A DNA stretch of 64,000 bases from Bacillota bacterium (GTDB lineage Bacteria; Bacillota_A; Clostridia; Christensenellales; Aristaeellaceae). Within the stretch, counting starts at the first letter, position 1. Every line of letters begins with the position of its first letter. The notes beneath the pieces were generated by a model, which saw nothing but the letters and a program-made list of their open reading frames with translations, was not told the origin of the DNA and made no database searches. The translations under genes were made by a program, and so were the position numbers. Below, piece by piece: positions 1 to 8,289 of this stretch. The stretch covers positions 149,916 to 213,915 of the forward strand of contig JAEZSP010000001.1 in NCBI GenBank assembly GCA_023421735.1, in the 5' to 3' direction.

Positions 1-1157
1 ATTTCGCCAAAGTCGCTGGAATCGCTCGCTTCCTTTTGCCAATCGAGGATGCGCCGAAGCCATGTGAGCTTCTCGTCGAGCGCGTCCGCCTGTTTGCCCT
101 CCTTATAGCGCCAATGCGCGGCGATGCCGTACTCGGCCGTGCGGTGCATTTCAGCGGTGCGAATCTGCACCTCAAAGGGTTTTCCGGCGTTGACGACGGT
201 CGTGTGGAGCGACTGGTACATGTTCGCCTTGGGCACCGAAATATAGTCCTTGAACCGTCCCGGCACTTGCGGCCACAGCGTATGCACCACGCCGAGCGCG
301 TAATAACAATCCTGCTGTGTATTGACGATGACGCGGATGGCAATCAGATCGTTGATCTGGTCAAAGGTTTTGTTTTGCGTCTTCATCTTGCGGTAAATGG
401 AATAAAAGTGCTTGGGGCGTCCGTCGATTTCACATTGGATGCCCGCGAGCCGCAGTTGCGCCTTGAGCTGCTGGGTAACCTGTGCGATCAGCTTTTCACG
501 CTCGGCGCGCTTCATGCCGACCTTTTGAACGAGGTCGTAATAGCCCTGCGGATCGATATAGCGCAGCGACAGATCCTCCAGTTCCCACTTGATGGTATAG
601 ACGCCCAGCCGGTGCGCAAGCGGCGCATAGATGTCGAGCGTTTCGCGCGCGATGGGCACCTGGCGTTCCGGACGCTGGCTCTTGAGGGTACGCATGTTGT
701 GCAGACGATCGGCAAGCTTAATGAGAACCACGCGGATATCCTTCGCCATTGCGAGGAACATCTTGCGCAGCGTCTCCGCCTGCGCCTCCTCGCGGGAGGT
801 GAAGTCGAGCTGCTTCAATTTTGTCACGCCATCGACGAGCTGCGCGACTTCCGGGCCGAATTTCTCCGCGATGCTCTGCGTGGTCACACCGTCTACGTCC
901 TCGACGCAGTCGTGTAAAAGACCCGCGGCGACCGTCGTCCCGTCGAGCATGAGGTCGGTCAGGATCACGGCTACCGCAACCGGATGCGTGAAATATGGCT
1001 CACCGGAGAGCCGCTTTTTGTCCGCGTGCGCCTTCTCCGCGTAATCGTAGGCGCGGCGCACGACATCCATGTTGTCTTCGGGATGATATCTACGGATTCG
1101 CTCAATCAGCTCATCCGCCGAAATATAGGGCCGAATCCCCGCTTCAGGTTGATTCAC
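1..1157 (-). CDS. relA: Bifunctional (p)ppGpp synthetase/hydrolase RelA/SpoT, C-terminal part outside the window
   Basis: Makes and degrades the stringent-response alarmone (p)ppGpp in the cytoplasm. About 385 N-terminal residues are present. The HD hydrolase domain comes first and shows the metal-binding motif LLHDCVED near residues 81-88 (bases 894-917). The synthetase domain follows, with RPKHFYSIYRKM (about 386-430) and GRFKDYI (about 240-260). The TGS and ACT regulatory domains would lie past base 1. The chosen start is GTG at 1157, because an AAGGAGGTG ribosome-binding site lies at 1164-1172, inside the end of recJ. The start overlaps the recJ stop by 14 bases, so the two genes are probably translationally coupled. 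The intact HD residues point to a bifunctional Rel rather than a synthetase-only enzyme. The family call is certain; whether the gene is complete cannot be judged here. Confidence 0.95.
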   Translation of the reverse strand, partial: MNQPEAGIRPYISADELIERIRRYHPEDNMDVVRRAYDYAEKAHADKKRLSGEPYFTHPVAVAVILTDLMLDGTTVAAGLLHDCVEDVDGVTTQSIAEKFGPEVAQLVDGVTKLKQLDFTSREEAQAETLRKMFLAMAKDIRVVLIKLADRLHNMRTLKSQRPERQVPIARETLDIYAPLAHRLGVYTIKWELEDLSLRYIDPQGYYDLVQKVGMKRAEREKLIAQVTQQLKAQLRLAGIQCEIDGRPKHFYSIYRKMKTQNKTFDQINDLIAIRVIVNTQQDCYYALGVVHTLWPQVPGRFKDYISVPKANMYQSLHTTVVNAGKPFEVQIRTAEMHRTAEYGIAAHWRYKEGKQADALDEKLTWLRRILDWQKEASDSSDFGE

Positions 1158-3465
1158 ACGCCACACCTCCTTCTCTTAAATAATAAACCGAACGGAATAC
1201 CTGCGAATCCATAGGGTCGCGTTTGCGAAATGCGCCGAACGCAAGCCGCCAGCCGTCTCCCCGTTCGATCAGTTTCATGTCGATGAGGATTAAAATCGCC
1301 GCCATCGCACAAGGGACGCCGAGGGCGCTCTCATCGGACAATGAACGGGCCCAGCCTTCGAGCGATGTATTTGAGGACGGGCGGGATAAAATCCGCTTCA
1401 TGGCGAGGTATGCACGCCGAAGATCTTCGATCCCCGGCAGAGCGCGCACCCAATCTGCGCACGCGCACGCGAGCGTCCATCCACTCTCCGGTGCCGGCAT
1501 TCCCGCATAGACGACGCGGTGATAGCCATACGGCACGGTACCGACCGGAAGGAGGCAGACGGCATTGAACGCGCGCGGATCGTCCGGATATGTGCCGACG
1601 AAAGCGTCGAGTGCAGGAAACGCAGCCGCATTTGCGGCGTCTGCCGCCACGATCAGCGTCCCCTGCGGCGACCGGACGAGTTCCTCGTCCAATTGCCCGC
1701 GCGTCATGATGCGATCACCATTCACAGAATATGCCCTATTATATATCACCTCTGTTAAGAATGCCGCCAAAAGCGCGTCTTGCGTGCCCGCTGCGCGCGC
1801 GATAATTTCGGCTTGCCCGGCGGGCATGATTGCGCGAACCTCAAGTTCGACCGACTGGCGCCCGTTAAATTCGTTGACAAACGGCGCATAGAGAACATCC
1901 GCCTCCCCCGCCAATCTGTCGGCGCGCGCACCTTCCCGAAACGCGATCGCACGCAACATATTCGTGCCGTCGTTGAGCCTCAGGCTCAAATGCGCCTTGT
2001 CGCGCCCCACGCGCCGTGCCTCCGCGACGTTTGCCCGGGTGCGCAAAATCGGCGCCGGATTCCCCATGCCCGTTGGCGCAAAAAGCTCCGTCAGCGCGAC
2101 AAAAACCGTGTCCAATTCCTCGAAGCGCGCCTCCATGTCATATTCACTCACGGGAATATACAAAGTGGGGTCGGCGCGCTCTCGCAGACAATCGTCCAGT
2201 GCGTCCGCAAATGCGGAGATCCGATCCCGATCAATGGTAAGACCCGCCGCCTGCGCATGCCCACCAAACTTCACCATATGCGTCCGGACGGCGGTCAGTG
2301 CGTCGTGAATGTCGATGCCAGGAATGCTCCTGCAGGAACCGACGCCCGTCTCCCCATCCAGCGCGATGAGGATCGTCGGCATGTAATACTTTTCGACCAG
2401 GCGGGACGCTGCGAGCCCGATGACGCCGCGGTTCCAGCCTTCGCCCGCGAGTACGATCGCGCGATGCGCGATAAAATCGAACCTTTCGAGCTTCCGATCC
2501 GCCTCTTCGAGAATTTCCTCCTCGTATTTCTTGCGCAGTGCATTTTCGGCATTCAGTTCGCTCGCAAAGGCGCGCGCCTCATCGGCGTCGTCCGTCGTCA
2601 AAAGCCTGTACGCCCGGCTTGCGGAACCAACCCGACCGGAAGCGTTCAAGCGCGGGCCGATCTGAAAGCCCAGCATACCGGACGAAAACGGTTTATCTGC
2701 CAATCCGGCAGCCTGCCTGAGTTCGTCGATGCCCAGACGCGGGCGCGCGTTCATGGCATCGAGACCAAGCTTCACGATCGCGCGATTTTCACCCGTGAGC
2801 GGCACGACATCCGCAACGGTTGCGAGTGCAGTGAGGTCGATATAGTCCATCGCCGCCTCCCGCCCAAGAAGTGCGGCTGCCACTTGAAACGCCACGCCCG
2901 CGCCGCACAGATATTTTTCAGGATAATCGCCAACCAATGGATTGACAACGATGCAATCAGGCAACGCGGGACCCGGTTTATGGTGATCGGTCACGAGAAC
3001 CGTAAGCCCCAATCCACGCGCAAGCGCGACAAGCTCTACGGATGTGATGCCGCAATCAACCGTCATGAGAAGATCGCATCGTTTTGCGATCTCGCGCACC
3101 GCGTTCTCGTTTAGCCCGTATCCCTCGTCGTGTCGCGAAGGTAGATAAACTTCGACCAAAGCGCCCATGCGCGCGAGCGTCAGTTGCATGATGGCCGCAG
3201 CGGTCACGCCATCCACGTCATAATCCCCATAGACACATATTTTTTGCCCCGCTTGGATCGCCGAACGGAGGGCATCCGCAGCAGCCGTTGCGCCGCCAAG
3301 AAGCGCTGGATCATGCAGCATTGCGGCGCTTGGCTTCAAAAATGCGCGCGCTGCAGCAACGGACGAGATGCCGCGCGCCACGAGCAGCCGATACAGGGGT
3401 TCCGGCATGCCCTCCGGCCTCTCGAATTCTGCAGCCGCTCTTCCACGCTTCCGGTAAATGCGCAT
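1144..3465 (-). CDS. recJ: Single-stranded-DNA-specific 5'-3' exonuclease RecJ
   Basis: Degrades single-stranded DNA from the 5' end in recombination and mismatch or base-excision repair. The 773-residue protein has the DHH-family core: GDYDVDG at residues 80-86, VDCGI at 136-140, DHHKPG at 160-165, and the DHHA1 motif GGHAQAAG at 401-408. An OB-fold region follows. The roughly 200-residue C-terminal extension is typical of Firmicute RecJ. ATG at 3465 is preceded by GGAGG at 3470-3474. The gene sits between secF (85 bases upstream) and relA, with which it overlaps; recJ beside rel is a common Firmicute arrangement. Nothing appears broken. Confidence 0.95.
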   Translation of the reverse strand: MRIYRKRGRAAAEFERPEGMPEPLYRLLVARGISSVAAARAFLKPSAAMLHDPALLGGATAAADALRSAIQAGQKICVYGDYDVDGVTAAAIMQLTLARMGALVEVYLPSRHDEGYGLNENAVREIAKRCDLLMTVDCGITSVELVALARGLGLTVLVTDHHKPGPALPDCIVVNPLVGDYPEKYLCGAGVAFQVAAALLGREAAMDYIDLTALATVADVVPLTGENRAIVKLGLDAMNARPRLGIDELRQAAGLADKPFSSGMLGFQIGPRLNASGRVGSASRAYRLLTTDDADEARAFASELNAENALRKKYEEEILEEADRKLERFDFIAHRAIVLAGEGWNRGVIGLAASRLVEKYYMPTILIALDGETGVGSCRSIPGIDIHDALTAVRTHMVKFGGHAQAAGLTIDRDRISAFADALDDCLRERADPTLYIPVSEYDMEARFEELDTVFVALTELFAPTGMGNPAPILRTRANVAEARRVGRDKAHLSLRLNDGTNMLRAIAFREGARADRLAGEADVLYAPFVNEFNGRQSVELEVRAIMPAGQAEIIARAAGTQDALLAAFLTEVIYNRAYSVNGDRIMTRGQLDEELVRSPQGTLIVAADAANAAAFPALDAFVGTYPDDPRAFNAVCLLPVGTVPYGYHRVVYAGMPAPESGWTLACACADWVRALPGIEDLRRAYLAMKRILSRPSSNTSLEGWARSLSDESALGVPCAMAAILILIDMKLIERGDGWRLAFGAFRKRDPMDSQVFRSVYYLREGGVACEST

Positions 3466-3494
3466 CCATATCCTCCGTAAAATTCCAGATAAAC

Positions 3495-3536
3495 GAATTA
3501 GGAATCTCGCCGCGAAAACGGTTCGATTCCTAATTC
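3495..3536 (-). other. Perfect 12-bp inverted repeat between secF and recJ
   Basis: GAATTAGGAATC at 3495-3506 is the exact reverse complement of GATTCCTAATTC at 3525-3536, with an 18-base spacer that itself can pair CCG with CGG. On the minus transcript this is a strong stem-loop just after the secF stop. No run of T follows, so it is not a classical intrinsic terminator. It may be an mRNA-processing or stability element that sets secDF apart from recJ. Confidence 0.5.
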
Positions 3537-3550
3537 AGCCGTTGGATTCT

Positions 3551-5161
3551 TTACGCCTTGGCGGGCTTCTTGGTGTCCTTGCTCGCGTGCTTGGCGATCC
3601 GCTTATCCATCCAGATCGCCCAAACCTGCGTGGCGAGGAAGACGGAGGAGTACACGCCAGCGAGCATGCCGACGATCAGCGGGAACACGAACTCACGAAT
3701 GGCGTCCACGCCAAATGCGTAGAGGAACACCAGTGCGACCAACGTCGTGATCGAGGTATTGATCGTACGGCCCAGCGTTGCGCCGACGGCATTTTCGACG
3801 ACATCCTTCTTCGGTGCCTGCGTGAAGCCCGGCTTCTTGGCAACCTCGCGCACGCGGTCAAAAATGATGATCGTGTTATTGATCGAATAACCGATGATGG
3901 TCAATATCGCCGCGATGAACGGGCTATTCGCCTGGAAGAACTTGCTGAAGAAGACCATGAACGCGTACATGATTGCGACATCGTGCACCAGTGCGCCCAG
4001 CGCAATCACGCCCGAATAGAAGTCAAAGCGAATCGCGATATAGGCCAGCATGCACAGGAAGGCGATCAGGAGCGCCTTGATGGCGTTTGCAATCAAATCG
4101 CGGCCGGCGGTCGCGCTGACGTGGTCGATCTGCACATAGATGAAGTCCGGATACTTCGCCTTCATCTCGTTCTCGATCATGGCGCGTGCCTTGGTTGTCT
4201 GCGTCTCTATGGAGACCAACAGCCTGAGCGACGTCCCGGTCTCGGGCGTCTCGACAACAGCGTCGGTTGCGGTGGGCTCCACGGTTGCTTCCGCAGACGG
4301 CGCAGGGGTGGTATCGGTTGCCGCCACATCGGTGGGCGCAGGAGTCTCGGTGGCGGCGGCTTCAGCGGCAGCCGCTGCTTCCGCGGCGGGGTCATAGCGA
4401 ATCGCCTTGACGGCCTGCACGGAGTAGCCCAAGTCTTCGAGATACGCGGTCACCTGATCGGCAACTACCGAACTGTCAAACTCGGTGCCAATTTCGTACT
4501 CGCCGTAAAAACCGCCCGAGTACACGGCATCGTAGTCGTTGGTATTGATCATGCGGCTATTGATATAGCCGTAATCGGTCTGGCTCGCCGACGGGAAGAT
4601 GCTCTCGACGGCGGACTTCATGTTGTCCTTCAGGCCCTTCGTCTCATCGACGAGCGCGAGCCGGATCTGAAGATCGGTCAGTTTATCCTGCGTAATATTC
4701 GATTTATCAAGATTCAGGATGCCCACATAAGGCGTCGCGGTCGGCTCAACGGTCGCTTCGACGGTCGCCTCTGCAGTGGTCGCGGCAGTCGCCTCCGCGG
4801 TGGTTTCGGCTGTCGTCGCAGCAGTCGTATCGGCGGTGGTTTCGGCGGTCGCCGCTGCGGTTTCTTCGGCCGCAGCGGAGGCAGATGCCGCCGCAAGAAC
4901 CTCCGCGCGCTTTTTCAAAGACGCCTCGGTCGGCTCGGTCTTTGTAACCTGATAATTGGAATAGCCGGCTTCCGATAGAATCGCGTATACGTCGTTGACG
5001 TCATAGCTCTCGCCCACCGAATAGGTCAAAAGCGATCCGCCCGTAAAGTCAATGCCGAGGTTGATTCCAAATCCCACTACCTGCAAAATCACAGCAATAA
5101 CGACGATCGCGGCTGAAATGGCGAGGAGGATATTTGTATTCCCGGTAAATCTTCTTTTCAT
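3551..5161 (-). CDS. secF: Protein translocase subunit SecF with two long Ala/Thr-rich insertions
   Basis: SecF works with SecD in the membrane, where the proton motive force is used to complete Sec-dependent export. Six membrane segments are expected: one near residues 10-32 and five after about residue 355. The signature GINLGIDFTGGS is at 32-43. The family is usually near 300 residues, but this protein has 536. The excess lies in the extracytoplasmic loop between the first and second membrane segments and includes two low-complexity stretches rich in Ala, Thr, Glu and Pro (about residues 90-144 and 259-309). They are in frame and the core is intact. ATG 5161 was chosen over ATG 5170 because GGGAGG at 5171-5176 is then 9 bases away instead of touching the start. 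It lies 15 bases after secD. Confidence 0.9.
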   Translation of the reverse strand: MKRRFTGNTNILLAISAAIVVIAVILQVVGFGINLGIDFTGGSLLTYSVGESYDVNDVYAILSEAGYSNYQVTKTEPTEASLKKRAEVLAAASASAAAEETAAATAETTADTTAATTAETTAEATAATTAEATVEATVEPTATPYVGILNLDKSNITQDKLTDLQIRLALVDETKGLKDNMKSAVESIFPSASQTDYGYINSRMINTNDYDAVYSGGFYGEYEIGTEFDSSVVADQVTAYLEDLGYSVQAVKAIRYDPAAEAAAAAEAAATETPAPTDVAATDTTPAPSAEATVEPTATDAVVETPETGTSLRLLVSIETQTTKARAMIENEMKAKYPDFIYVQIDHVSATAGRDLIANAIKALLIAFLCMLAYIAIRFDFYSGVIALGALVHDVAIMYAFMVFFSKFFQANSPFIAAILTIIGYSINNTIIIFDRVREVAKKPGFTQAPKKDVVENAVGATLGRTINTSITTLVALVFLYAFGVDAIREFVFPLIVGMLAGVYSSVFLATQVWAIWMDKRIAKHASKDTKKPAKA

Positions 5162-5176
5162 GATCTGCATCCTCCC

Positions 5177-6460
5177 TTACCGCGTATAAAGCCAGTTGGC
5201 TTTATACCCGAGTTTCAAAATCAGCTTCATCAGCCCGCGCGTAATGAAAATCGCAGTGAGGAAGGACGTCAGGACGCCGATGAGGAGCGTCGTCGCAAAG
5301 CCCTTGATGGTGCCGGTTCCGAAGATAAGCAGAACCACAGCCGCGATCATAGTCGTCACGTTTGAGTCAAGGATCGAGGAGAACGCGTTCTTGTATCCGA
5401 ACCGAAGCGCGTTCGTGAGCGTGCGTCCGCTCTTGAGTTCCTCGCGGAAGCGCTCAAAGATGATGACATTCGCGTCGACTGCCATACCGATTGAGAGCAG
5501 GATACCGGCAACGCCCTGGAGCGTGAGCTGCACCTCGAGAATCGCGAGCACGTAGAACACGATGAGCACGTAGATCGTAAGCGCAAGACTGGCGGCAATG
5601 CCGGGCAGACGATAAAACAAGGTCATGAAGAGGATGATCGTGAGAAGACCCAGGATGCCCGCAATGATCGCGCCGTCAATGGCCTGGAAACCGAGCGTTG
5701 CGGAAATGGCGCGGGTTTCGGACTCCTCGATATCAAGCGGCAGGGAACCGGACTGAATGAGCATCGCCAGTTCCTTGGCCTTGTTGTAAGATTCTTCTTC
5801 CGAAATGGTTGCGGCAGTTCCGAAGGTGATGACGCCGCTGCCGCCGGTGATTGCAGAATTGACCGTCGGCGATGAAATCTCCTCATCATCGAGGTAAATC
5901 GAAATCGCCTGGTTGAGGTAAGTGGTCGTCGCCTCTGCGAACTTTTTGGTGCCGACGGCGTCGAGTTTAAAGGCGACGTCGTACAGCTGATTTTCCGAGT
6001 CCCTCGACACATAGCAGCTCTCGACGTTCGACCCTTCGAGGATCACATTGCCGTTCGGGTCACGGAACTCAAGGTGCGCGGGTTTCCCGATGATATCCAC
6101 AACCTGCTGCGGATCCTCGACATCCGGTATCTCAACGCGGATCGCATCATTTCCCTGGCGCGCGACAGTTGCCTCGGTATAACCCGCATTGGTCAGGCGG
6201 TTTCTCAGAACCGTGACGGTACTGTCCATCAAGTCGCTAAAGTTATCGACGCTCGGATCCTTCGCCACATACACGACGGAAATACCGCCCTGCAGGTCAA
6301 GACCCAGGCTGATCGACTCACCGACCGGTTTGATCTGGTACTTGCCAATCTTCGTGTTCGATGTGAAGCTGCTAAACTTCAGGCCGTTGAACGCCAAAAG
6401 CGCCACCAGCGCGATCAGCACGACGATGACCGCAAGCTTGATCCAACTCTTTGCTCTCAT
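5177..6460 (-). CDS. secD: Protein translocase subunit SecD
   Basis: Partner of SecF in the SecDF complex, which pulls proteins through the Sec channel on the outer face of the membrane. The 427-residue protein starts with a membrane segment (residues about 6-26), then carries the signature LGLDLQGG near residue 53, a P1 periplasmic-type domain, and five C-terminal membrane segments with the conserved AVDANVIIFERFREE motif. ATG 6460 was chosen because AGGGAGG at 6469-6475 precedes it at 8 bases; upstream in-frame codons lack a binding site. It is the first gene of secD-secF, driven by the promoter at 6525-6553. Confidence 0.95.
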   Translation of the reverse strand: MRAKSWIKLAVIVVLIALVALLAFNGLKFSSFTSNTKIGKYQIKPVGESISLGLDLQGGISVVYVAKDPSVDNFSDLMDSTVTVLRNRLTNAGYTEATVARQGNDAIRVEIPDVEDPQQVVDIIGKPAHLEFRDPNGNVILEGSNVESCYVSRDSENQLYDVAFKLDAVGTKKFAEATTTYLNQAISIYLDDEEISSPTVNSAITGGSGVITFGTAATISEEESYNKAKELAMLIQSGSLPLDIEESETRAISATLGFQAIDGAIIAGILGLLTIILFMTLFYRLPGIAASLALTIYVLIVFYVLAILEVQLTLQGVAGILLSIGMAVDANVIIFERFREELKSGRTLTNALRFGYKNAFSSILDSNVTTMIAAVVLLIFGTGTIKGFATTLLIGVLTSFLTAIFITRGLMKLILKLGYKANWLYTR

Positions 6461-6524
6461 CCGGTTGTCCTCCCTGCTTGTGGCCGCAACAGCCGCCACG
6501 ATGCATCTATCATAACAGTTTTCT

Positions 6525-6553
6525 ATTATAACGTAAAGTTCCTGAAACGTCAA
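6525..6553 (-). promoter_or_regulatory. Sigma-A-type promoter of secDF
   Basis: On the minus strand TTGACG (6548-6553) and TATAAT (6525-6530) are separated by 17 bases. The predicted transcript starts near 6518, about 58 bases before the secD start codon. Confidence 0.65.
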
Positions 6554-6560
6554 TGACCAA

Positions 6561-6589
6561 TTGCAAAATCGGTTGCAAGATGCTACCAT
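6561..6589 (+). promoter_or_regulatory. Weak sigma-A-type promoter before the PHP-domain gene
   Basis: TTGCAA (6561-6566) and TACCAT (6584-6589) are 17 bases apart. Both hexamers match the consensus at only four positions. Its place, 28 bases before the start codon and back to back with the secDF promoter, makes it plausible. Confidence 0.35.
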
Positions 6590-6617
6590 ATATGCATTCA
6601 TTCAGCCGGAGGTGTCT

Positions 6618-7457
6618 ATGCGCATTGCATCAACTCCCCATTGCCACACGACATTCGTGGATGGCAAATCCACCGCCGAGGAAATGGTACGCGCGGCGAT
6701 TGCGGCGGGCTTTGTTTCCCTCGGCTTCTCTGAGCACGGCCCGCAAAAAATCGATCCCGCCTACGGGCTTCGGAATGCGGATATCGCCGTATACCGGGAG
6801 ACCGTCCTCTCCTTGCAGAAAACGTACGCACGCGACCTGCGCATCCATTTGGGTATCGAGCGCGACCTTTATTCCCATGCGGATCGTGCGGATTACGCGT
6901 ATACAATCGGTGCCTGCCATTATTTCCTGTACGGCGACGACGACAATCCGTCGTTTTGCCCGGTGGACGGCAATTTTGAAGAACTGCGCGCCTACAGGGA
7001 CAATCTCCTGGGCGGCGACGGCGCGGGGGTGGCTGTCCGCTATTTTGAGATGGCGGGCCGCTATGCCGCGCAATATCGCCCGGACATCTTCGCGCACTTT
7101 GATCTCATCAAAAAGCAGAACCGGGACGCCCGTCTCTACGACCCGAACGACCCTAGAGTCGTGAAGGCCGCATTTGATGCGCTCGAACGGATCCGCGAAT
7201 CCGGCGCGCTTCTCGAGGTCAACACCGGCGGGATGGCGCGCGGGTACATGGACGCGCCGTATCCCGACATGCGCTATCTGAAAAGGTGGAACCGGATGGG
7301 CGGGCGCGTGATCGTCGGCTCGGACTGCCATTTCGCGCCGCACATCGCCTTCGGCTTCGACGTGGTGCCGGACACGCTTTTACAGGCGGGCTTTGAGACC
7401 GCGTGGCGGCTGGGCGCGGCGGGCGAGCCGCTGTTTGTCGAATTCCCTATATCGTAA
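6618..7457 (+). CDS. PHP-domain phosphatase, histidinol-phosphatase (HisK/HisJ) family
   Basis: The family hydrolyses phosphate esters with a metal cluster held by His and Asp; named members dephosphorylate L-histidinol phosphate. The 279-residue protein has PHP-family metal ligands: HCH at residues 8-10, SEHG near 38-41, an AHFDLIKK segment and a C-terminal GSDCH. No other histidine-pathway gene is in the window, so another phosphate ester could be the substrate. ATG 6618 follows GGAGGTG (6608-6614). It is convergent with the next gene and overlaps it by 11 bases. Confidence 0.8.
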   Translation: MRIASTPHCHTTFVDGKSTAEEMVRAAIAAGFVSLGFSEHGPQKIDPAYGLRNADIAVYRETVLSLQKTYARDLRIHLGIERDLYSHADRADYAYTIGACHYFLYGDDDNPSFCPVDGNFEELRAYRDNLLGGDGAGVAVRYFEMAGRYAAQYRPDIFAHFDLIKKQNRDARLYDPNDPRVVKAAFDALERIRESGALLEVNTGGMARGYMDAPYPDMRYLKRWNRMGGRVIVGSDCHFAPHIAFGFDVVPDTLLQAGFETAWRLGAAGEPLFVEFPIS

Positions 7458-8280
7458 TGTTCAGTCCGTCATAGGCCACGGCGTACCCCCGCGCGCGCGT
7501 CCAGCGCTCGAGCACGGCGTGCGGCGGCGTGCCTTCATGGGAGATATGGGTGGCGTAGACCTTCTCACACCCGAGGCGCGCGGCGCAGACCGCAACCTCA
7601 TCGGCGCACATATGCCCCCCGCCGGGCGTGCCCGGGCCATAGGTCTGATCGACGGCTGCCGCGCCGATTTTGAAATCGAGCGATTCGAGGAGAGACCATG
7701 CGGCGCTTGTGAAAAGCGGCGTGTCGCAGGCATAGAAAAACGCCGCGTCACCCTTTTTCACGATGTACATGACGGAGCCACCCGCCCGGTCATGTGCGGA
7801 CTCCACCGCGATGATCTCGTACGCCCCATGCCGTACGCGCGCCCCGTGCGTGACCTCCAACACATTGACGTTCAACATCGCGCGCCACTCGCTCGTCATG
7901 AGCGTCGCGCCGGATTCTTCGCGCGCGAGTGCGTCGGACATGCGCGCCATGCACACCTCTTCCGCGATGAGCGTGATCTGTTTCGGATCGACCGTCGCGT
8001 AATCCGCAAGCCGCGTGATGAAGTGACCCGCGTCAAAGTGGTCGGAATGCGCGTGCGTTTGAAGGAGGCAGGAGACTTCGCTCAAATTCACGCCGTATGC
8101 TTGCGCCGCCGTCGCCGCATCCGGACCCAGATCGATCAGGATTTCTCCATCAATCAACACGGACGACCTGCGGCGGAAATCCTTTCCGCCGTTTTTTCGC
8201 GCCGCCCTGCACATGTCGCACCTGCAAAATGGGAGCGGATTGGCGGTTGCCGCACCCGTGCCTAAAAACAGTATCTCCAT
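7447..8280 (-). CDS. Metallo-beta-lactamase-fold hydrolase, PhnP / phosphoribosyl cyclic phosphodiesterase-like
   Basis: Members of this branch open cyclic phosphodiesters or hydrolyse related bonds using two metal ions. The 277-residue protein starts with the family opening MEILFLGTGAA, has a Cys pair (CRCDMC) that in PhnP binds a structural zinc, and shows the metal motif THAHSDHF near residue 75. Later ligands (ESAHD, YATHISHEG) are present. The start is uncertain: ATG 8280 is used, but GTG 8286 is in frame. Its start lies 10 bases after the sulfatase stop, so the two are probably one transcript. No phosphonate genes are nearby, so the substrate is open. Confidence 0.75.
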   Translation of the reverse strand: MEILFLGTGAATANPLPFCRCDMCRAARKNGGKDFRRRSSVLIDGEILIDLGPDAATAAQAYGVNLSEVSCLLQTHAHSDHFDAGHFITRLADYATVDPKQITLIAEEVCMARMSDALAREESGATLMTSEWRAMLNVNVLEVTHGARVRHGAYEIIAVESAHDRAGGSVMYIVKKGDAAFFYACDTPLFTSAAWSLLESLDFKIGAAAVDQTYGPGTPGGGHMCADEVAVCAARLGCEKVYATHISHEGTPPHAVLERWTRARGYAVAYDGLNITI

Positions 8281-8289
8281 ATTCACCGC

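Noticed and set aside
1780..3114. Open frame of 444 codons on the plus strand
   Set aside because: Lies fully antisense to recJ, whose motifs are certain. Long antisense frames are expected in GC-rich coding DNA.
4735..4880. Regular short repeats that could suggest a CRISPR array or minisatellite
   Set aside because: They are in-frame Ala/Thr/Glu codon repeats inside secF, with no spacers.
3458..4978. Open frame of 506 codons on the plus strand, with Gly/Arg-rich repeats
   Set aside because: Antisense to secF; the repeats are the shadow of the Ala/Thr codons of the secF insertions.
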